Counted from the stretch's first letter, positions 1 through 8,177 are shown. The stretch: DNA of 64,000 nt from Pararhizobium sp. (GCA_030655075.1 JAURWE010000130.1:15661-79660), one strand, 5' to 3'. Notes: generated from the letters alone by a model not told the origin. Translations and numbers: made by a program.

Positions 1-524
1 AACGAGATATAGCCGCCAAGCTCGACACCGATCCGCGCCAGCTCCGGGCCGGAGGAAAAGCAGTGCAGAAGGAAAGGGAAGGCCCCCTTCCCTGTTTCCT
101 CGGTCAGGATCGCCGCCATGTCATCGTCGGCCGACCGGCTGTGAATGACCAGCGGCAGCTGGGTTTCGCGCGCAGCGGCAATGTGGCGGCGAAGTCCGAT
201 GGCCTGCGCGTCGCGCGGTGCATTGTCGTAGAAATAATCAAGCCCGGCCTCGCCGATCGCCACCACCTTCGGATGCGCCGACAGCGTGACCAAATCCTCG
301 ACGGTGACGTCGAGTTCTTCGTCGGCATTGTGCGGATGTGTGCCGACCGAACAGAACACGGTCGGATTGGCCTCGGCGAGCGCCCGGATCGTGTCGAATT
401 TTTTGACCCGCGTCGAGATCGTGATCATCTGGCCAACGCCCGCGTCGTGGGCGCGCTGGATGATCGCATGCCGCTCGGCCTCGAAATCCGGAAAGTCCAG
501 ATGGCAATGGGTATCGATCAGCAT
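1..524 (-). CDS. tatD: TatD-family metal-dependent hydrolase (C-terminus cut off)
   Basis: The minus-strand reading begins MLIDTHCHLDFPDFE, the metal-binding HxH signature of the TatD/YcfH amidohydrolase family (3'-5' exonuclease or D-aminoacyl-tRNA-type hydrolases). Further family blocks follow in order: SVGTHPHNA, AIGEAGLDYFYD and LPLVIHSR, all typical of TatD metal ligands. About 174 codons of an expected 260 are present; the rest lies beyond the window. The ATG lies 13 bases after the metG stop, so the gene is probably in the tmk-holB-metG-tatD transcript, an order common in Rhizobiales. Substrate cannot be told from sequence. Confidence 0.9.
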   Translation of the reverse strand, partial: MLIDTHCHLDFPDFEAERHAIIQRAHDAGVGQMITISTRVKKFDTIRALAEANPTVFCSVGTHPHNADEELDVTVEDLVTLSAHPKVVAIGEAGLDYFYDNAPRDAQAIGLRRHIAAARETQLPLVIHSRSADDDMAAILTEETGKGAFPFLLHCFSSGPELARIGVELGGYIS

Positions 525-536
525 CCGCCCCTGCCC

Positions 537-2087
537 TTATGCTTCCGGCGCGACATAGCGTGGAAACACCGGCTTCGGTGCTTCCAGCGGCGTGCCCGCC
601 ACCAGACGCCCAGCTTCACCAAAATGGGCAAAGTTCCGCTGGTTTGCCGGTACCGCCACCAGATCAAGCAGCTTGCCGGCCGATTCCGGCATGAACGGCT
701 GCAATAGCAGGGCGATCTTGCGCACCACTTCGGCCGTCACATACAGCACCGTTCCCATGCGTACCGGATCGGTCTTCTTCAGCGCCCAGGGCTCCTGTCC
801 GGCGAAATAGCGGTCGGCCTGCGAAACGACGGTGATAACGGAGGTCAGCGCCCGGTGGATCATCAGCGCGTTCATGTCGTCGCGCGTCGAGGCCAGAAGC
901 GCATCGGCCGCTTGCAGCATCGCCGTGTCTTCTTCCGTCATCTCACCGCATTCCGGCACTTGGCCGTCGCAATTCTTGACGATCATCGACAGCGACCGGC
1001 TGGCCAGATTGCCGATGCCGTTGGCAAGATCGGAATTGATGCGCGTGGCGATCGCCTCTTCGCTGTAGCTGCCGTCCTGGCCGAAGGAGACCTCGCGCAG
1101 AAAGAAGTAGCGGATCGGGTCGAGCCCGAAATGCTCGACCAGATTGACCGGGTCAACGACATTGCCGAGCGACTTCGACATCTTCTCGCCCTTGTTGAGC
1201 AGAAAGCCGTGGGCAAAGACGCGCTTGGGCAGCGGCAGCCCGGCCGACATCAGGAATGCAGGCCAGTAGACCGCGTGAAAGCGGATGATGTCCTTGCCGA
1301 TCATGTGAATATCCGCCGGCCAGTATTTGGCGCGCGGTCCCTGCGGATCGTCGAGATAGCCGGTCGCTGTGATGTAATTGGTCAGCGCATCGACCCAGAC
1401 ATACATGACATGCGACGGATCGTTCGGCACCTTGATGCCCCAGTCGAATGTCGTGCGCGACATGGACAGATCGCGAAGGCCGGATTTCACGAAGGAAATC
1501 ACCTCGTTGCGGCGCTCGGCCGGGCCGATGAAATCTGGGTTGTCTTCATAATACTGCAACAGCCGGTCCTGATAGGCAGAAAGCTTGAAGAAGTAGCTCG
1601 CCTCTTCCACCCACTCGACGACCGTGCCCTGCGGACCGTAACGCTCGCCGTCGGCGCGCACTTCGGTTTCGCCTTCCTGGTAGTAGGCCTCGTCGCGCAC
1701 GGAGTACCAGCCGGAATAGCTGTCCTTGTAGAGGTCGCCGGCCTCGCCCATGCGCACCCAGATGTCCTTCACCGCCTCATGATGGCGCGGCTCGGTCGTG
1801 CGGATGAAATCGTCGTTGGAGGCATTGAGCAGCTTGCCCATGTCGCGGAATTCGGCCGAATTGCGGTCGGCCAGCTCCTGCGGCGAAATCCCTTCCTTGC
1901 GGGCGGTCTGCTGCATCTTCTGGCCGTGTTCGTCGGTACCGGTCAGGAAAAAGACGTCGCGTCCCTCGAGCCGCTTGTAGCGGGCGATCGCATCGGTGGC
2001 GATCAACTCGTAGGCATGGCCGATATGCGGCTTGCCGTTCGGGTAGGAAATCGCCGTGGTGATGTAGAAGGGAGACGTATCGGTCAT
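537..2087 (-). CDS. metG: Methionyl-tRNA synthetase
   Basis: Charges tRNA-Met with methionine in the cytoplasm. The 516-residue protein carries the class I signatures HIGH (residues 21-24) and KMSKS (302-306), with the TDEHG block at 51-55. It lacks the C-terminal tRNA-binding extension of the long E. coli form, as is usual for the short alphaproteobacterial enzymes. The start chosen is the ATG that gives MTDTSPFYITTAISYPNGKP. A longer frame begins 24 codons upstream, but that stretch is encoded by a 17-bp tandem repeat and is not expected in the family. The gene follows holB after about 130 bases. Confidence 0.97.
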   Translation of the reverse strand: MTDTSPFYITTAISYPNGKPHIGHAYELIATDAIARYKRLEGRDVFFLTGTDEHGQKMQQTARKEGISPQELADRNSAEFRDMGKLLNASNDDFIRTTEPRHHEAVKDIWVRMGEAGDLYKDSYSGWYSVRDEAYYQEGETEVRADGERYGPQGTVVEWVEEASYFFKLSAYQDRLLQYYEDNPDFIGPAERRNEVISFVKSGLRDLSMSRTTFDWGIKVPNDPSHVMYVWVDALTNYITATGYLDDPQGPRAKYWPADIHMIGKDIIRFHAVYWPAFLMSAGLPLPKRVFAHGFLLNKGEKMSKSLGNVVDPVNLVEHFGLDPIRYFFLREVSFGQDGSYSEEAIATRINSDLANGIGNLASRSLSMIVKNCDGQVPECGEMTEEDTAMLQAADALLASTRDDMNALMIHRALTSVITVVSQADRYFAGQEPWALKKTDPVRMGTVLYVTAEVVRKIALLLQPFMPESAGKLLDLVAVPANQRNFAHFGEAGRLVAGTPLEAPKPVFPRYVAPEA

Positions 2088-2102
2088 TGTCGGGCTCGGC
2101 CT

Positions 2103-2153
2103 GTGTCTTTGTGCGGAATGTGTCTTTGTGCGTGATGTGTCTTTGTGCGTGAT
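2103..2153. repeat. Three tandem copies of a 17-bp unit upstream of metG
   Basis: The unit GTGTCTTTGTGCGTGAT occurs three times head to tail (2103-2119, 2120-2136, 2137-2153). Copies two and three are identical; the first differs at the end (GCGGAAT in place of GCGTGAT). A fourth copy starts with GT and then diverges. The array lies 16 bases upstream of the metG ATG, inside the probable 5' leader. Function unknown. Confidence 0.9.
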
Positions 2154-2192
2154 GTCCACGAGCTAATATCGTATCGCCACAGGAGAAGAAAC

Positions 2193-2210
2193 ACTCTAGA
2201 TTTGTAGAGT
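2193..2210 (-). terminator. Weak hairpin after holB
   Basis: ACTCTA and TAGAGT (6-bp arms) flank a 6-base loop just downstream of the holB stop on the minus strand, followed by GTTTCTTC. The stem is short and the T-rich tail imperfect, so termination is only a possibility. It may instead lie in the metG leader. Confidence 0.25.
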
Positions 2211-2216
2211 TCCGAT

Positions 2217-3248
2217 TTATGACGCCGCCTTGACGTCATCGAGAATGCTGAGCACGGTCTGCTTGCGGTCGAGATTGTAGGCCTGTGCCGTCGTCATGCG
2301 CTCGGAAATCACCGAGGAGAGCTGGGCAAAGCGCTCGGCGCGCACGATGTCGCCCTTGATAGCCGAACCCCGCGCCTGGCGCATCAGGTGTTCGCCGACA
2401 TGGCCGGAGAAAAACCCGAACACCGTCTCGCTGTCCTTGGCCGACAGCGCATCGGCGAGCTTGTGCATGTCCTTGCGCACTGCCGGGCCGTCCTTCTCTA
2501 GAATGCTCTGAAACACCCGGACGATCTCCGCGCCGCCGTAATTGATCAGCTTCAGGGCCTGCGACACGCTGCCGCCGGCAGCATCGATCACGTCAGTCAT
2601 TCCGGACTGCGACAGGTCGAAGCCGAGGTTTGCCATGGCCTTGGTCATCGAGGGCAGATCGAGCGGCGTCAGCTTCAGCGCCAGGCAGCGCGACCGGATC
2701 GTCGGCAGCAGCCGGCCAGGCGCATGCGCCAGCACCAGGAACAGCGCCCGTTTCGGAGGCTCCTCGAGGATCTTCAGAATTGCGTTGGCGGCATTGCGGT
2801 TGAGATCGTCGGCCGGATCGATGATGACGATCCGCCAGTTGCCTGTGCCGGAGGTCTGGGCAAAGAACTTGGTCGCCCGCCGCACTTCATCGATGGTGAT
2901 GGCGGATTTGACCTTGCCGGTCTTCTCGTCGGTCGGACGGGTCAGATGCAGCAGATTGTGCGACGCGCCGGACGAAATCTGCCGGCTGACCATGCTGGCG
3001 GGATCGACGTCGGCAAGGCGAGCCGGTGCATCGCCCGGTTCCGGATGCGACAGGACATGATTTGCAAAGCGAAAGGCGAGCGTCGCCTTGCCGATACCCT
3101 CCGGGCCTTCGAGCAGGATGGCGTGATGCCCCTTGCCGGACCTGTAGGTCGTCGCCAGGAACTCTTCGGCGGCCTCGTGGCCATAGAGATGCGGATTGTC
3201 GGAGGGCGCGATCGCACCATCGAGCACGCCGTATTTTTCCGTGCTCAT
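2217..3248 (-). CDS. holB: DNA polymerase III subunit delta'
   Basis: Clamp-loader subunit of the replicative polymerase. The 343-residue protein has the RuvB/AAA-type core: a P-loop-like GPEGIGKATL around residue 50, the IIDPADDLNRNAANAILKILEEPP block (sensor and SRC neighbourhood), and the RSRC motif of clamp-loader subunits (TIRSRCLAL). The ATG overlaps the tmk stop by four bases (ATGA), so the two are translationally coupled. The tmk-holB-metG-tatD order is the usual rhizobial one. Confidence 0.95.
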   Translation of the reverse strand: MSTEKYGVLDGAIAPSDNPHLYGHEAAEEFLATTYRSGKGHHAILLEGPEGIGKATLAFRFANHVLSHPEPGDAPARLADVDPASMVSRQISSGASHNLLHLTRPTDEKTGKVKSAITIDEVRRATKFFAQTSGTGNWRIVIIDPADDLNRNAANAILKILEEPPKRALFLVLAHAPGRLLPTIRSRCLALKLTPLDLPSMTKAMANLGFDLSQSGMTDVIDAAGGSVSQALKLINYGGAEIVRVFQSILEKDGPAVRKDMHKLADALSAKDSETVFGFFSGHVGEHLMRQARGSAIKGDIVRAERFAQLSSVISERMTTAQAYNLDRKQTVLSILDDVKAAS

Positions 3249-3931
3249 TGTGCCGCTTCCGGATCCGCCACCCGCCGCGAAGCGTGCACCGGCAGAAGCG
3301 GCTCGACGATTTCAAGAACCCGGCCGGCAATGTCGGCGGAGGATTGGGTGGCATCGACGACGCGGCAGCGCATGGCGTCTGCGGCGGCTATATCGAGAAA
3401 GGCTTCGCGGCGCTTTTCGTGTGTGTCGAGTTCTTCGCGCTCGAACCGGTCGGGCGTTGAAGTGTTGGCCGCACCTCTGGCGCTGGCACGCTCCAGCCCG
3501 ACGCTGGCCGGAAGGTCGAGCACGATGGTGCAATCCGGGCGCACGCCGTCGATGGCGATACGTTCGAGCGATTCGATGAAAACAGGATCGAGATTGCCGG
3601 TGACGCCCTGGTAGACCCGCGAGGAATCCATGAACCGGTCGCAGAGCACGATCGTGCCGGCTTTCAGGGCCGGGCGGATGATTTCTTCGACATGATCATT
3701 GCGCGCCGCCGCAAACAGCAGCGCCTCCATCCGCACGCCGAAGCGCTCCGCCGCCCCAGACAGCAGCACATGGCGCACGGCTTCGGCCCCCGGCGAGCCG
3801 CCGGGTTCGCGCGTCACGAGGACATTGAGGCCGCGCTGCGTCAGCGCGGTTTCCAGAAGGCGGATCTGGGTGGATTTGCCCGCCCCTTCGCCACCTTCGA
3901 ATGTCACAAACAAACCGGTTCCTACCGACAC
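3245..3931 (-). CDS. tmk: Thymidylate kinase
   Basis: Phosphorylates dTMP to dTDP. Near the N-terminus is FVTFEGGEGAGKST (P-loop GxxGAGKST), followed by TREPGG and the CDRFMDSSRVYQG lid/substrate segment. I start at the GTG that gives MSVGTGLFVTFEGG (228 residues) because an AGGA lies about nine bases upstream and homologues begin here. A longer ATG frame up to 4012 would add 27 residues not expected in the family. The 3' end overlaps holB by four bases; the carboxypeptidase gene ends about 90 bases upstream. Confidence 0.93.
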   Translation of the reverse strand: MSVGTGLFVTFEGGEGAGKSTQIRLLETALTQRGLNVLVTREPGGSPGAEAVRHVLLSGAAERFGVRMEALLFAAARNDHVEEIIRPALKAGTIVLCDRFMDSSRVYQGVTGNLDPVFIESLERIAIDGVRPDCTIVLDLPASVGLERASARGAANTSTPDRFEREELDTHEKRREAFLDIAAADAMRCRVVDATQSSADIAGRVLEIVEPLLPVHASRRVADPEAAQ

Positions 3932-4021
3932 TGTCCAATTCCTGATCGGCACGACTGTGCCCTCTGCTTTGTCTACGTTTAACGCATCTTGCCGGCAGAT
4001 GGAAATCGTCAAGGGGGGTTG

Positions 4022-5182
4022 TCAGAGCCAGAAGAACAACAATTCCTGCACGGCATCGAGCGCGCGGGCCGAAAGCGAGCCGACGCCGGCGGCCTCCGAG
4101 GCCTTGACCGGCACCTCGCGCAACAGGCGTTCGCCGCTCGAGATTTTCAACACGCCGATCGTCTGGCCGGCCGCCACCGGCGCCGTCAGCGGCCATTTGT
4201 AGATGACCCGCGCCGACAGCCGTTCGGGATTGTTGGTGGCGATGAAGACATCGACCGGCTCTGAGACCACGACCGGCAGTGACGAGCGGTCGCCGCCATA
4301 AACGCTGGCGTCACCAACCGCCTCACCGGCCTCAAACAGCTTCTTCTTCGAAAACGAGCTGTTGGCCCATTCGAGCACGCGCTTTGCCTCTTCCGTGCGC
4401 TCCTTGTCGCTGGTGAGCCCGCCCATCGCCAGGAGGATCTGTTTGCCGTCGCGCTTCATCGAGGTGACGATCGAGAACCCAGCCCCTTCGGCAAAGCCGC
4501 TCCCAAGCCCGTCGACGCCGATATTCAGCGCAATCAGCGGATTGCGGTTGCGCTGCTTGATCTTGTTCCACTCGAATTCGGCTTCCGCGTAATATTTGAA
4601 ATAGTCCGGATAGGTGGTTTCAATATGCCGGGCGAGCACCACCAGATCGCGAAGCGAGATCCTGTTTTTCGGATCAGGAAGGCCGCTGGAATTGGCAAAG
4701 ACGGCCGATCGCAGCCCGAGCACCTTCGCCCGTTTATTCATTCGCTCGACAAAGGCCGGTTCCGTCCCCGAGAGACCTTCGGCCAGAATGATGCAGGCAT
4801 CGTTGGCGCCCTGGACGGCGACGCCGCGGATCAGCGATTCGACCGAAACATCCGATTTCAGCGCCGCAAACATCGTCGCCGTGCCCGACGGTGCGCCGCC
4901 GGTCCGCCAGGCATATTCGGAAACCTTGAAGGCCGTATCGAGCCTGATCTCGCCCGTCTTCAACGCGTCGAACACAACTTCGAGCGTCATCAGCTTGATC
5001 AGCGATGCCGGCGCGATCGCGACGTTTTCATTCTTGGAGAACAGAACAGCGTTGGTTTCGGCCTCGACCATGAACAGCTGCTGGGCTTTCGGCTCGAAGA
5101 CGGCAGGCTGGTTCTGCGCATGCACGGGCACGGCGATCAGACCGGCACATGCGATGGACAGCAGAAAACGGCAAAGGCGCAT
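4022..5182 (-). CDS. D-alanyl-D-alanine carboxypeptidase family protein with altered motifs
   Basis: Peptidase S11 (PBP5/6-type) homologue of 386 residues. It has a signal peptide (probable cleavage after VHA, residue 22) and a hydrophobic C-terminal end (ELLFFWL) that could sit on the membrane. The first active-site motif SxxK is intact (S60-L-I-K63, in APASLIKLM). The second motif, normally SxN, reads G125-A-N127. The third, normally KTG, reads G227-S-G229 (VDGLGSGF). The PBP5 C-terminal domain follows at about 290-380. The family trims pentapeptides on periplasmic peptidoglycan; the two changed motifs raise doubt that this one does so efficiently. It precedes tmk on the same strand. Confidence 0.9.
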   Translation of the reverse strand: MRLCRFLLSIACAGLIAVPVHAQNQPAVFEPKAQQLFMVEAETNAVLFSKNENVAIAPASLIKLMTLEVVFDALKTGEIRLDTAFKVSEYAWRTGGAPSGTATMFAALKSDVSVESLIRGVAVQGANDACIILAEGLSGTEPAFVERMNKRAKVLGLRSAVFANSSGLPDPKNRISLRDLVVLARHIETTYPDYFKYYAEAEFEWNKIKQRNRNPLIALNIGVDGLGSGFAEGAGFSIVTSMKRDGKQILLAMGGLTSDKERTEEAKRVLEWANSSFSKKKLFEAGEAVGDASVYGGDRSSLPVVVSEPVDVFIATNNPERLSARVIYKWPLTAPVAAGQTIGVLKISSGERLLREVPVKASEAAGVGSLSARALDAVQELLFFWL

Positions 5183-5243
5183 GGCGGGCTCCAGGATCAG
5201 CTGCTCCTATCAGGCACAGGCGATGGCCGCAATCGGAGCGCCC

Positions 5244-6272
5244 TTATTTCGCAGCCCTGTTGCGCTTGGCATAGGCGACGATGGCATCGCTGGTCAAAGG
5301 GCTTGGCTCGGCCAGAATGGCCTCGAACGCATCCTCGGCATCGCTGACGCGCACCTGCGCATAGGCCGCCGCATAGCTGGCGCCGCCATTCGGCAGCATC
5401 AGCATGTTGGGCCGCTCGACCGGGAACGGACCGATCTGCGGCAGGGCGAAGACAGCGTCGATCGCCTGCAGGCCTGCGGACGTGGTCTCGACACCGGCCA
5501 GCGCCGTCACGGGAACACCCTGCCCCAGCACGGACTGCTCGACATCGGCCACCTGGCTTTCCTCAGGCAGCGCCATCGGTTCGTTCGAGGCGACCATCAC
5601 GCCACTGGCGATCTGGCCTTCCGGCATGATCTGCGGAACGCGGGAGCCCTTGGTTGCATAGGACGCCATCAGATAGGGCATGTCATGACCGTCCATGCGG
5701 GCGCGACCGACATACTGCACACGCACGTTGGCCGTGCCCTTGCGCTTCATGTCGAGCAGCTCGGCCGTCTTCGACGACACGTCGATGATGCGGCCATGGG
5801 CATAAGGACCGCGGTCGTTGACGCGCACGATGACCGAACTGCCATTTTCCAGATTGGTGACGCGGGCATAGCTTGGCAGCGGAAAGGTCGGATGGGCAGC
5901 CGACAGGTGATAGCTGTCATAGACTTCGCCATTGGCCGTCAGGCGGCCGTGAAAGGCCGAGCCGTACCACGATGCCAGGCCCGACTTGTTGTAGCCGAAA
6001 TCTTCCTTCGGCGTGTACCATTTGCCCTTGACCATATAGGGCTTGCCGACCTGATAGCGGCCGCCACCCTTGGGAACGCGCTTGCCGTTGGCCACACGCG
6101 GGCTGGCCTTCACACCATATTCGGATTCGGAGAAATATTCCTTGCTGCGCTGGGTCTTGCCGTTCTTCGGCGTATGCGTCGTGGTGCACGCCGCGATCAT
6201 CGTGCAGAGAACCGGAACCGCAGCAAAACGCAGTCCTTTCCCGATCAGGCCCAGTGTGTGTCTGAATGTCAT
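5244..6272 (-). CDS. rlpA: RlpA-like septal ring lytic transglycosylase, lipoprotein
   Basis: 342 residues starting at ATG. A signal segment ends in the lipobox-like MIAAC, so it is a probable outer-membrane lipoprotein. A double-psi beta-barrel domain spans roughly residues 105-200: GLASWYGSAFHGRLTANGE, then VRVNDRGPYAHGRIIDVS, the conserved RlpA core with the DRGPY motif. RlpA enzymes cleave naked glycan strands at the septum. No SPOR domain is visible; the C-terminal 130 residues are low-similarity. An upstream TTG (6287) is possible but less likely. Gene follows a 350-base spacer holding a tRNA-Ser promoter and leader on the other strand. Confidence 0.92.
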   Translation of the reverse strand: MTFRHTLGLIGKGLRFAAVPVLCTMIAACTTTHTPKNGKTQRSKEYFSESEYGVKASPRVANGKRVPKGGGRYQVGKPYMVKGKWYTPKEDFGYNKSGLASWYGSAFHGRLTANGEVYDSYHLSAAHPTFPLPSYARVTNLENGSSVIVRVNDRGPYAHGRIIDVSSKTAELLDMKRKGTANVRVQYVGRARMDGHDMPYLMASYATKGSRVPQIMPEGQIASGVMVASNEPMALPEESQVADVEQSVLGQGVPVTALAGVETTSAGLQAIDAVFALPQIGPFPVERPNMLMLPNGGASYAAAYAQVRVSDAEDAFEAILAEPSPLTSDAIVAYAKRNRAAK

Positions 6273-6509
6273 ATGTCCCACGCGCAAAGCTATAAAAGTA
6301 CGGTTCGCTCCTGATCCGGAGGCCCCTCGAAACCGTGGCGTACAAGCCGTAACAATCGATTAATCATGACAACAACATGGCAAAAATACGAATGCCTGTA
6401 CTGCACCTGCGAACGCTATTGGCTTTTATGGTTATCGAAGGGTTACTTGGCTGTGCCGTTGCGCCGCTGCAAAGACCGTGAACGGCTGGCAGCCCTCACC
6501 CTGCAACTG

Positions 6510-6537
6510 TTGACGCTGCAACGCGATCCGCTATAAA
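6510..6537 (+). promoter_or_regulatory. Putative housekeeping promoter of tRNA-Ser
   Basis: TTGACG (6510-6515) and TATAAA (6532-6537) are separated by 16 bases, close to the sigma-70-type consensus. The predicted transcript would start near 6544 and run through a hairpin into the tRNA at 6627. It lies in the 354-base spacer between rlpA and the tRNA, which holds no gene I can support. Confidence 0.65.
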
Positions 6538-6548
6538 GCCGTCCCAGT

Positions 6549-6621
6549 GTTGATCGATAGTCCCGGCAGCAGGGCCAGAACCACCGCCTTGCCGAATATG
6601 GGACTATCCCTGGAAATCAAC
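6549..6621 (+). other. Long-range inverted repeat in the tRNA-Ser leader
   Basis: GATAGTCCC (6556-6564) pairs perfectly with GGGACTATC (6600-6608). The stem extends inward through GGCA/TGCC with a bulge, and outward through GTTGAT (6549-6554) with ATCAAC (6616-6621). The structure fills the space between the inferred transcription start and the tRNA, ending five bases before it. It may guide 5' processing or form a short stable RNA. Confidence 0.6.
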
Positions 6622-6626
6622 GCCCT

Positions 6627-6716
6627 GGAAGGGTGTCCGAGTGGTTTAAGGAACCGGTCTTGAAAACCGGCGTGCGGGAGACCGTACCGTGGGTTCGAAT
6701 CCCACCTCTTCCGCCA
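6627..6716 (+). tRNA. tRNA-Ser (anticodon UGA)
   Basis: A complete class II tRNA with a long variable arm. The acceptor stem GGAAGGG pairs with CTCTTCC, the anticodon loop is CTTGAAA with anticodon TGA, the T-loop GTTCGAATC is present, and CCA is encoded (6714-6716). It reads UCA and probably other UCN serine codons. Confidence 0.97.
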
Positions 6717-6918
6717 TCATATTTATTTGCTTACTATTACTGAACAATGGCAGACCTTGCCTCTGCCGGCCAACACCTGCCTCGCGTTTTTTTCATCACG
6801 CACATCAACACAAATCCCTTCCCCCCACCCTGACTTCTGGTAAGGTCCGCGCAAGAACACACACCTATCCTGTCCTCAATTGCCGGGATGTGACACGGCA
6901 CAAAAAGGGACAAATGAT

Positions 6919-7080
6919 ATGTCTGTAGAACTCGACTACTATGCCGGGACCGAAGATTTCCCGCTCGCCCTGTACCTTCAGGACAATGATGCGGATGCGC
7001 TGACCGACATTCTCGTCGATGCGCTTGAAGATGCGCTGCGCATCCTCACCGATGAAACGGCTGGCGACACCGTCCACTAG
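6919..7080 (+). CDS. Small acidic hypothetical protein
   Basis: An open frame of 53 codons starting MSVELDYYAGTEDFPLA, with an AAGGGAC ribosome-binding site about eight bases before the ATG. The product is strongly acidic (many Asp/Glu), has no signal peptide and no motif I recognise. It stands alone between tRNA-Ser and the oppositely oriented DUF6074 gene. The good ribosome-binding site and rhizobial-style composition favour a real gene; function unknown. Confidence 0.55.
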   Translation: MSVELDYYAGTEDFPLALYLQDNDADALTDILVDALEDALRILTDETAGDTVH

Positions 7081-7114
7081 ACATCGGCTCGCCAAAACCT
7101 GACGCTCTGGCGGT

Positions 7115-7399
7115 TTAAGACCGGCTTGCCTCATGCATATCGTCGCTGCTGTGCAGGTTCATCAGTTCGATCTGCACGGCATCCTGAAAATCCATGACAT
7201 GGGCGGAAATGTCCTCCGGCGAGCAGCCGAGGACCTGGAGGCGTGTCGCCAGGCTCCTGCACTCCGTGCGCCAGTAGGTTTCGGCCTCCTTGCCCTGCTT
7301 GCCATCAAGGATTTCGGCGCAAAGCCGCACGGCACTTTTCCGCTTCGCGGCCGGGAACGGCACGACATTGCGGGACTCTGATTCCTGGGACCGGTTCAT
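7115..7399 (-). CDS. DUF6074 family protein
   Basis: 94 residues. The segment NVVPFPAAKRKSAVRLCAEIL near the N-terminus, then YWRTECRSLATRLQVLG, matches the small DUF6074 family seen in Rhizobiaceae (VVPFP.A.R followed by an amphipathic helix and a Trp-containing segment). No catalytic motif, signal peptide or membrane span. Function unknown. It converges with the small acidic ORF and is not in an evident operon. Confidence 0.75.
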   Translation of the reverse strand: MNRSQESESRNVVPFPAAKRKSAVRLCAEILDGKQGKEAETYWRTECRSLATRLQVLGCSPEDISAHVMDFQDAVQIELMNLHSSDDMHEASRS

Positions 7400-7599
7400 A
7401 CGCTGAAGGACTTTCCGTGAGAGGGTGATTCCATGTTTACGGTGCGCTGGTTAACGGTTCCTTGTGCCGGGGCATGGCCATGCGAATTTGCCAGCGACGG
7501 CTTTGACAGAGCTTGCGCCGGAACGAAGTTTGCAGGCCCGCGTTATGGCGCTAGATTAAGCCGGACATATTTGCTCCGGGCCGTCACGAAGGAAAACCG

Positions 7600-7866
7600 A
7601 TGAAACCGATATGGATTGCCGTGTGCCTGATCGCACTTGCCGGCTGCACGAGCGAGCCGCGCGAACTCAGGCCAATTCCGGGAAGCATCACCTATGGCGG
7701 CCAGCCGCGCACCAAGCTGCAGAAATCGCCGATCGGCAGCATCGTCAGCAACCGCCTGACCGATGAATACGGCCGCAAGGCCGAGGAAACCTATGTCATC
7801 CAGCCGGACCGCTCGCTGAAACTGGTCAGACGGCGCGCGCTCGAGAACGAATTCTTCCCGGAGTGA
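7600..7866 (+). CDS. Small lipoprotein, unknown function
   Basis: 88 residues beginning MKPIWIAVCLIALAGC: a short signal peptide ending in a lipobox (LAGC, Cys16), so it should be lipid-anchored in the envelope. The mature part is basic and mostly polar (LRPIPGSITYGGQPRTKL), without a domain I recognise. AAGGA stands about eight bases ahead of the ATG. A CtrA-type box begins five bases after its stop. Confidence 0.75.
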   Translation: MKPIWIAVCLIALAGCTSEPRELRPIPGSITYGGQPRTKLQKSPIGSIVSNRLTDEYGRKAEETYVIQPDRSLKLVRRRALENEFFPE

Positions 7867-7870
7867 TGCG

Positions 7871-7886
7871 TTAAGATTTTGTTAAC
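7871..7886 (+). promoter_or_regulatory. CtrA-type binding box
   Basis: TTAA-GATTTTG-TTAAC matches the full alphaproteobacterial CtrA consensus TTAA-N7-TTAAC. A GAATC (GANTC, the CcrM methylation site) follows at 7893-7897. No gene starts within 290 bases on the plus strand, so the box would control either the candidate small RNA below or the small lipoprotein at 8178. CtrA binding is inferred from the match alone. Confidence 0.6.
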
Positions 7887-8041
7887 CATTTTGAATCACA
7901 GTGGTGCCTGTCATCACATTGACACAGAGAAGCATTAGTCCTGCGTTCACAGAACAATTCGTCTCCGCGGCCTGACTACGGATGTACTAGCAGATCATGT
8001 CGAGACGAGTTTAGGAAAGGTCGGGTCGCCCCGGCCTTTTT
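7887..8041 (+). ncRNA. Candidate small RNA ending at an intrinsic terminator
   Basis: The 311-base stretch from 7867 to 8177 contains no supported gene, yet holds a CtrA box at its left end and a textbook terminator at 8016-8041, 150 bases after the preceding stop codon. This is the layout of an independent short transcript of up to about 150 bases. No clear -10 element was found, so the 5' end is undefined. Alternatively the terminator simply ends the upstream lipoprotein transcript. Confidence 0.35.
8016..8041 (+). terminator. Intrinsic terminator
   Basis: AAGGTCGGG pairs with CCCGGCCTT (nine pairs including one G-U) around a TCGC loop, followed by TTTTT (8037-8041). Strong form of a rho-independent terminator on the plus strand. 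Confidence 0.85.
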
Positions 8042-8177
8042 GCTATGTTGGCCTGTCTCTGCAATCAACGCCGCCACCTCCACGAAACCGGTTTCGCCTC
8101 ACGGCATCCTGAGTTAGCCTGATGCCGCAAGGATTCCCTGTCGCAATGGTTGTGATCCGGGATGTGGAGTTCGTTCG

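Noticed and set aside
855..2135. A 426-codon plus-strand frame opposite metG
   Set aside because: metG has HIGH and KMSKS motifs on the minus strand. The antisense product has no recognisable domain and a typical shadow composition.
4614..6314. A 566-codon plus-strand frame across the carboxypeptidase homologue and rlpA
   Set aside because: It covers two real minus-strand genes and the gap between them, with no ribosome-binding site or family motif.
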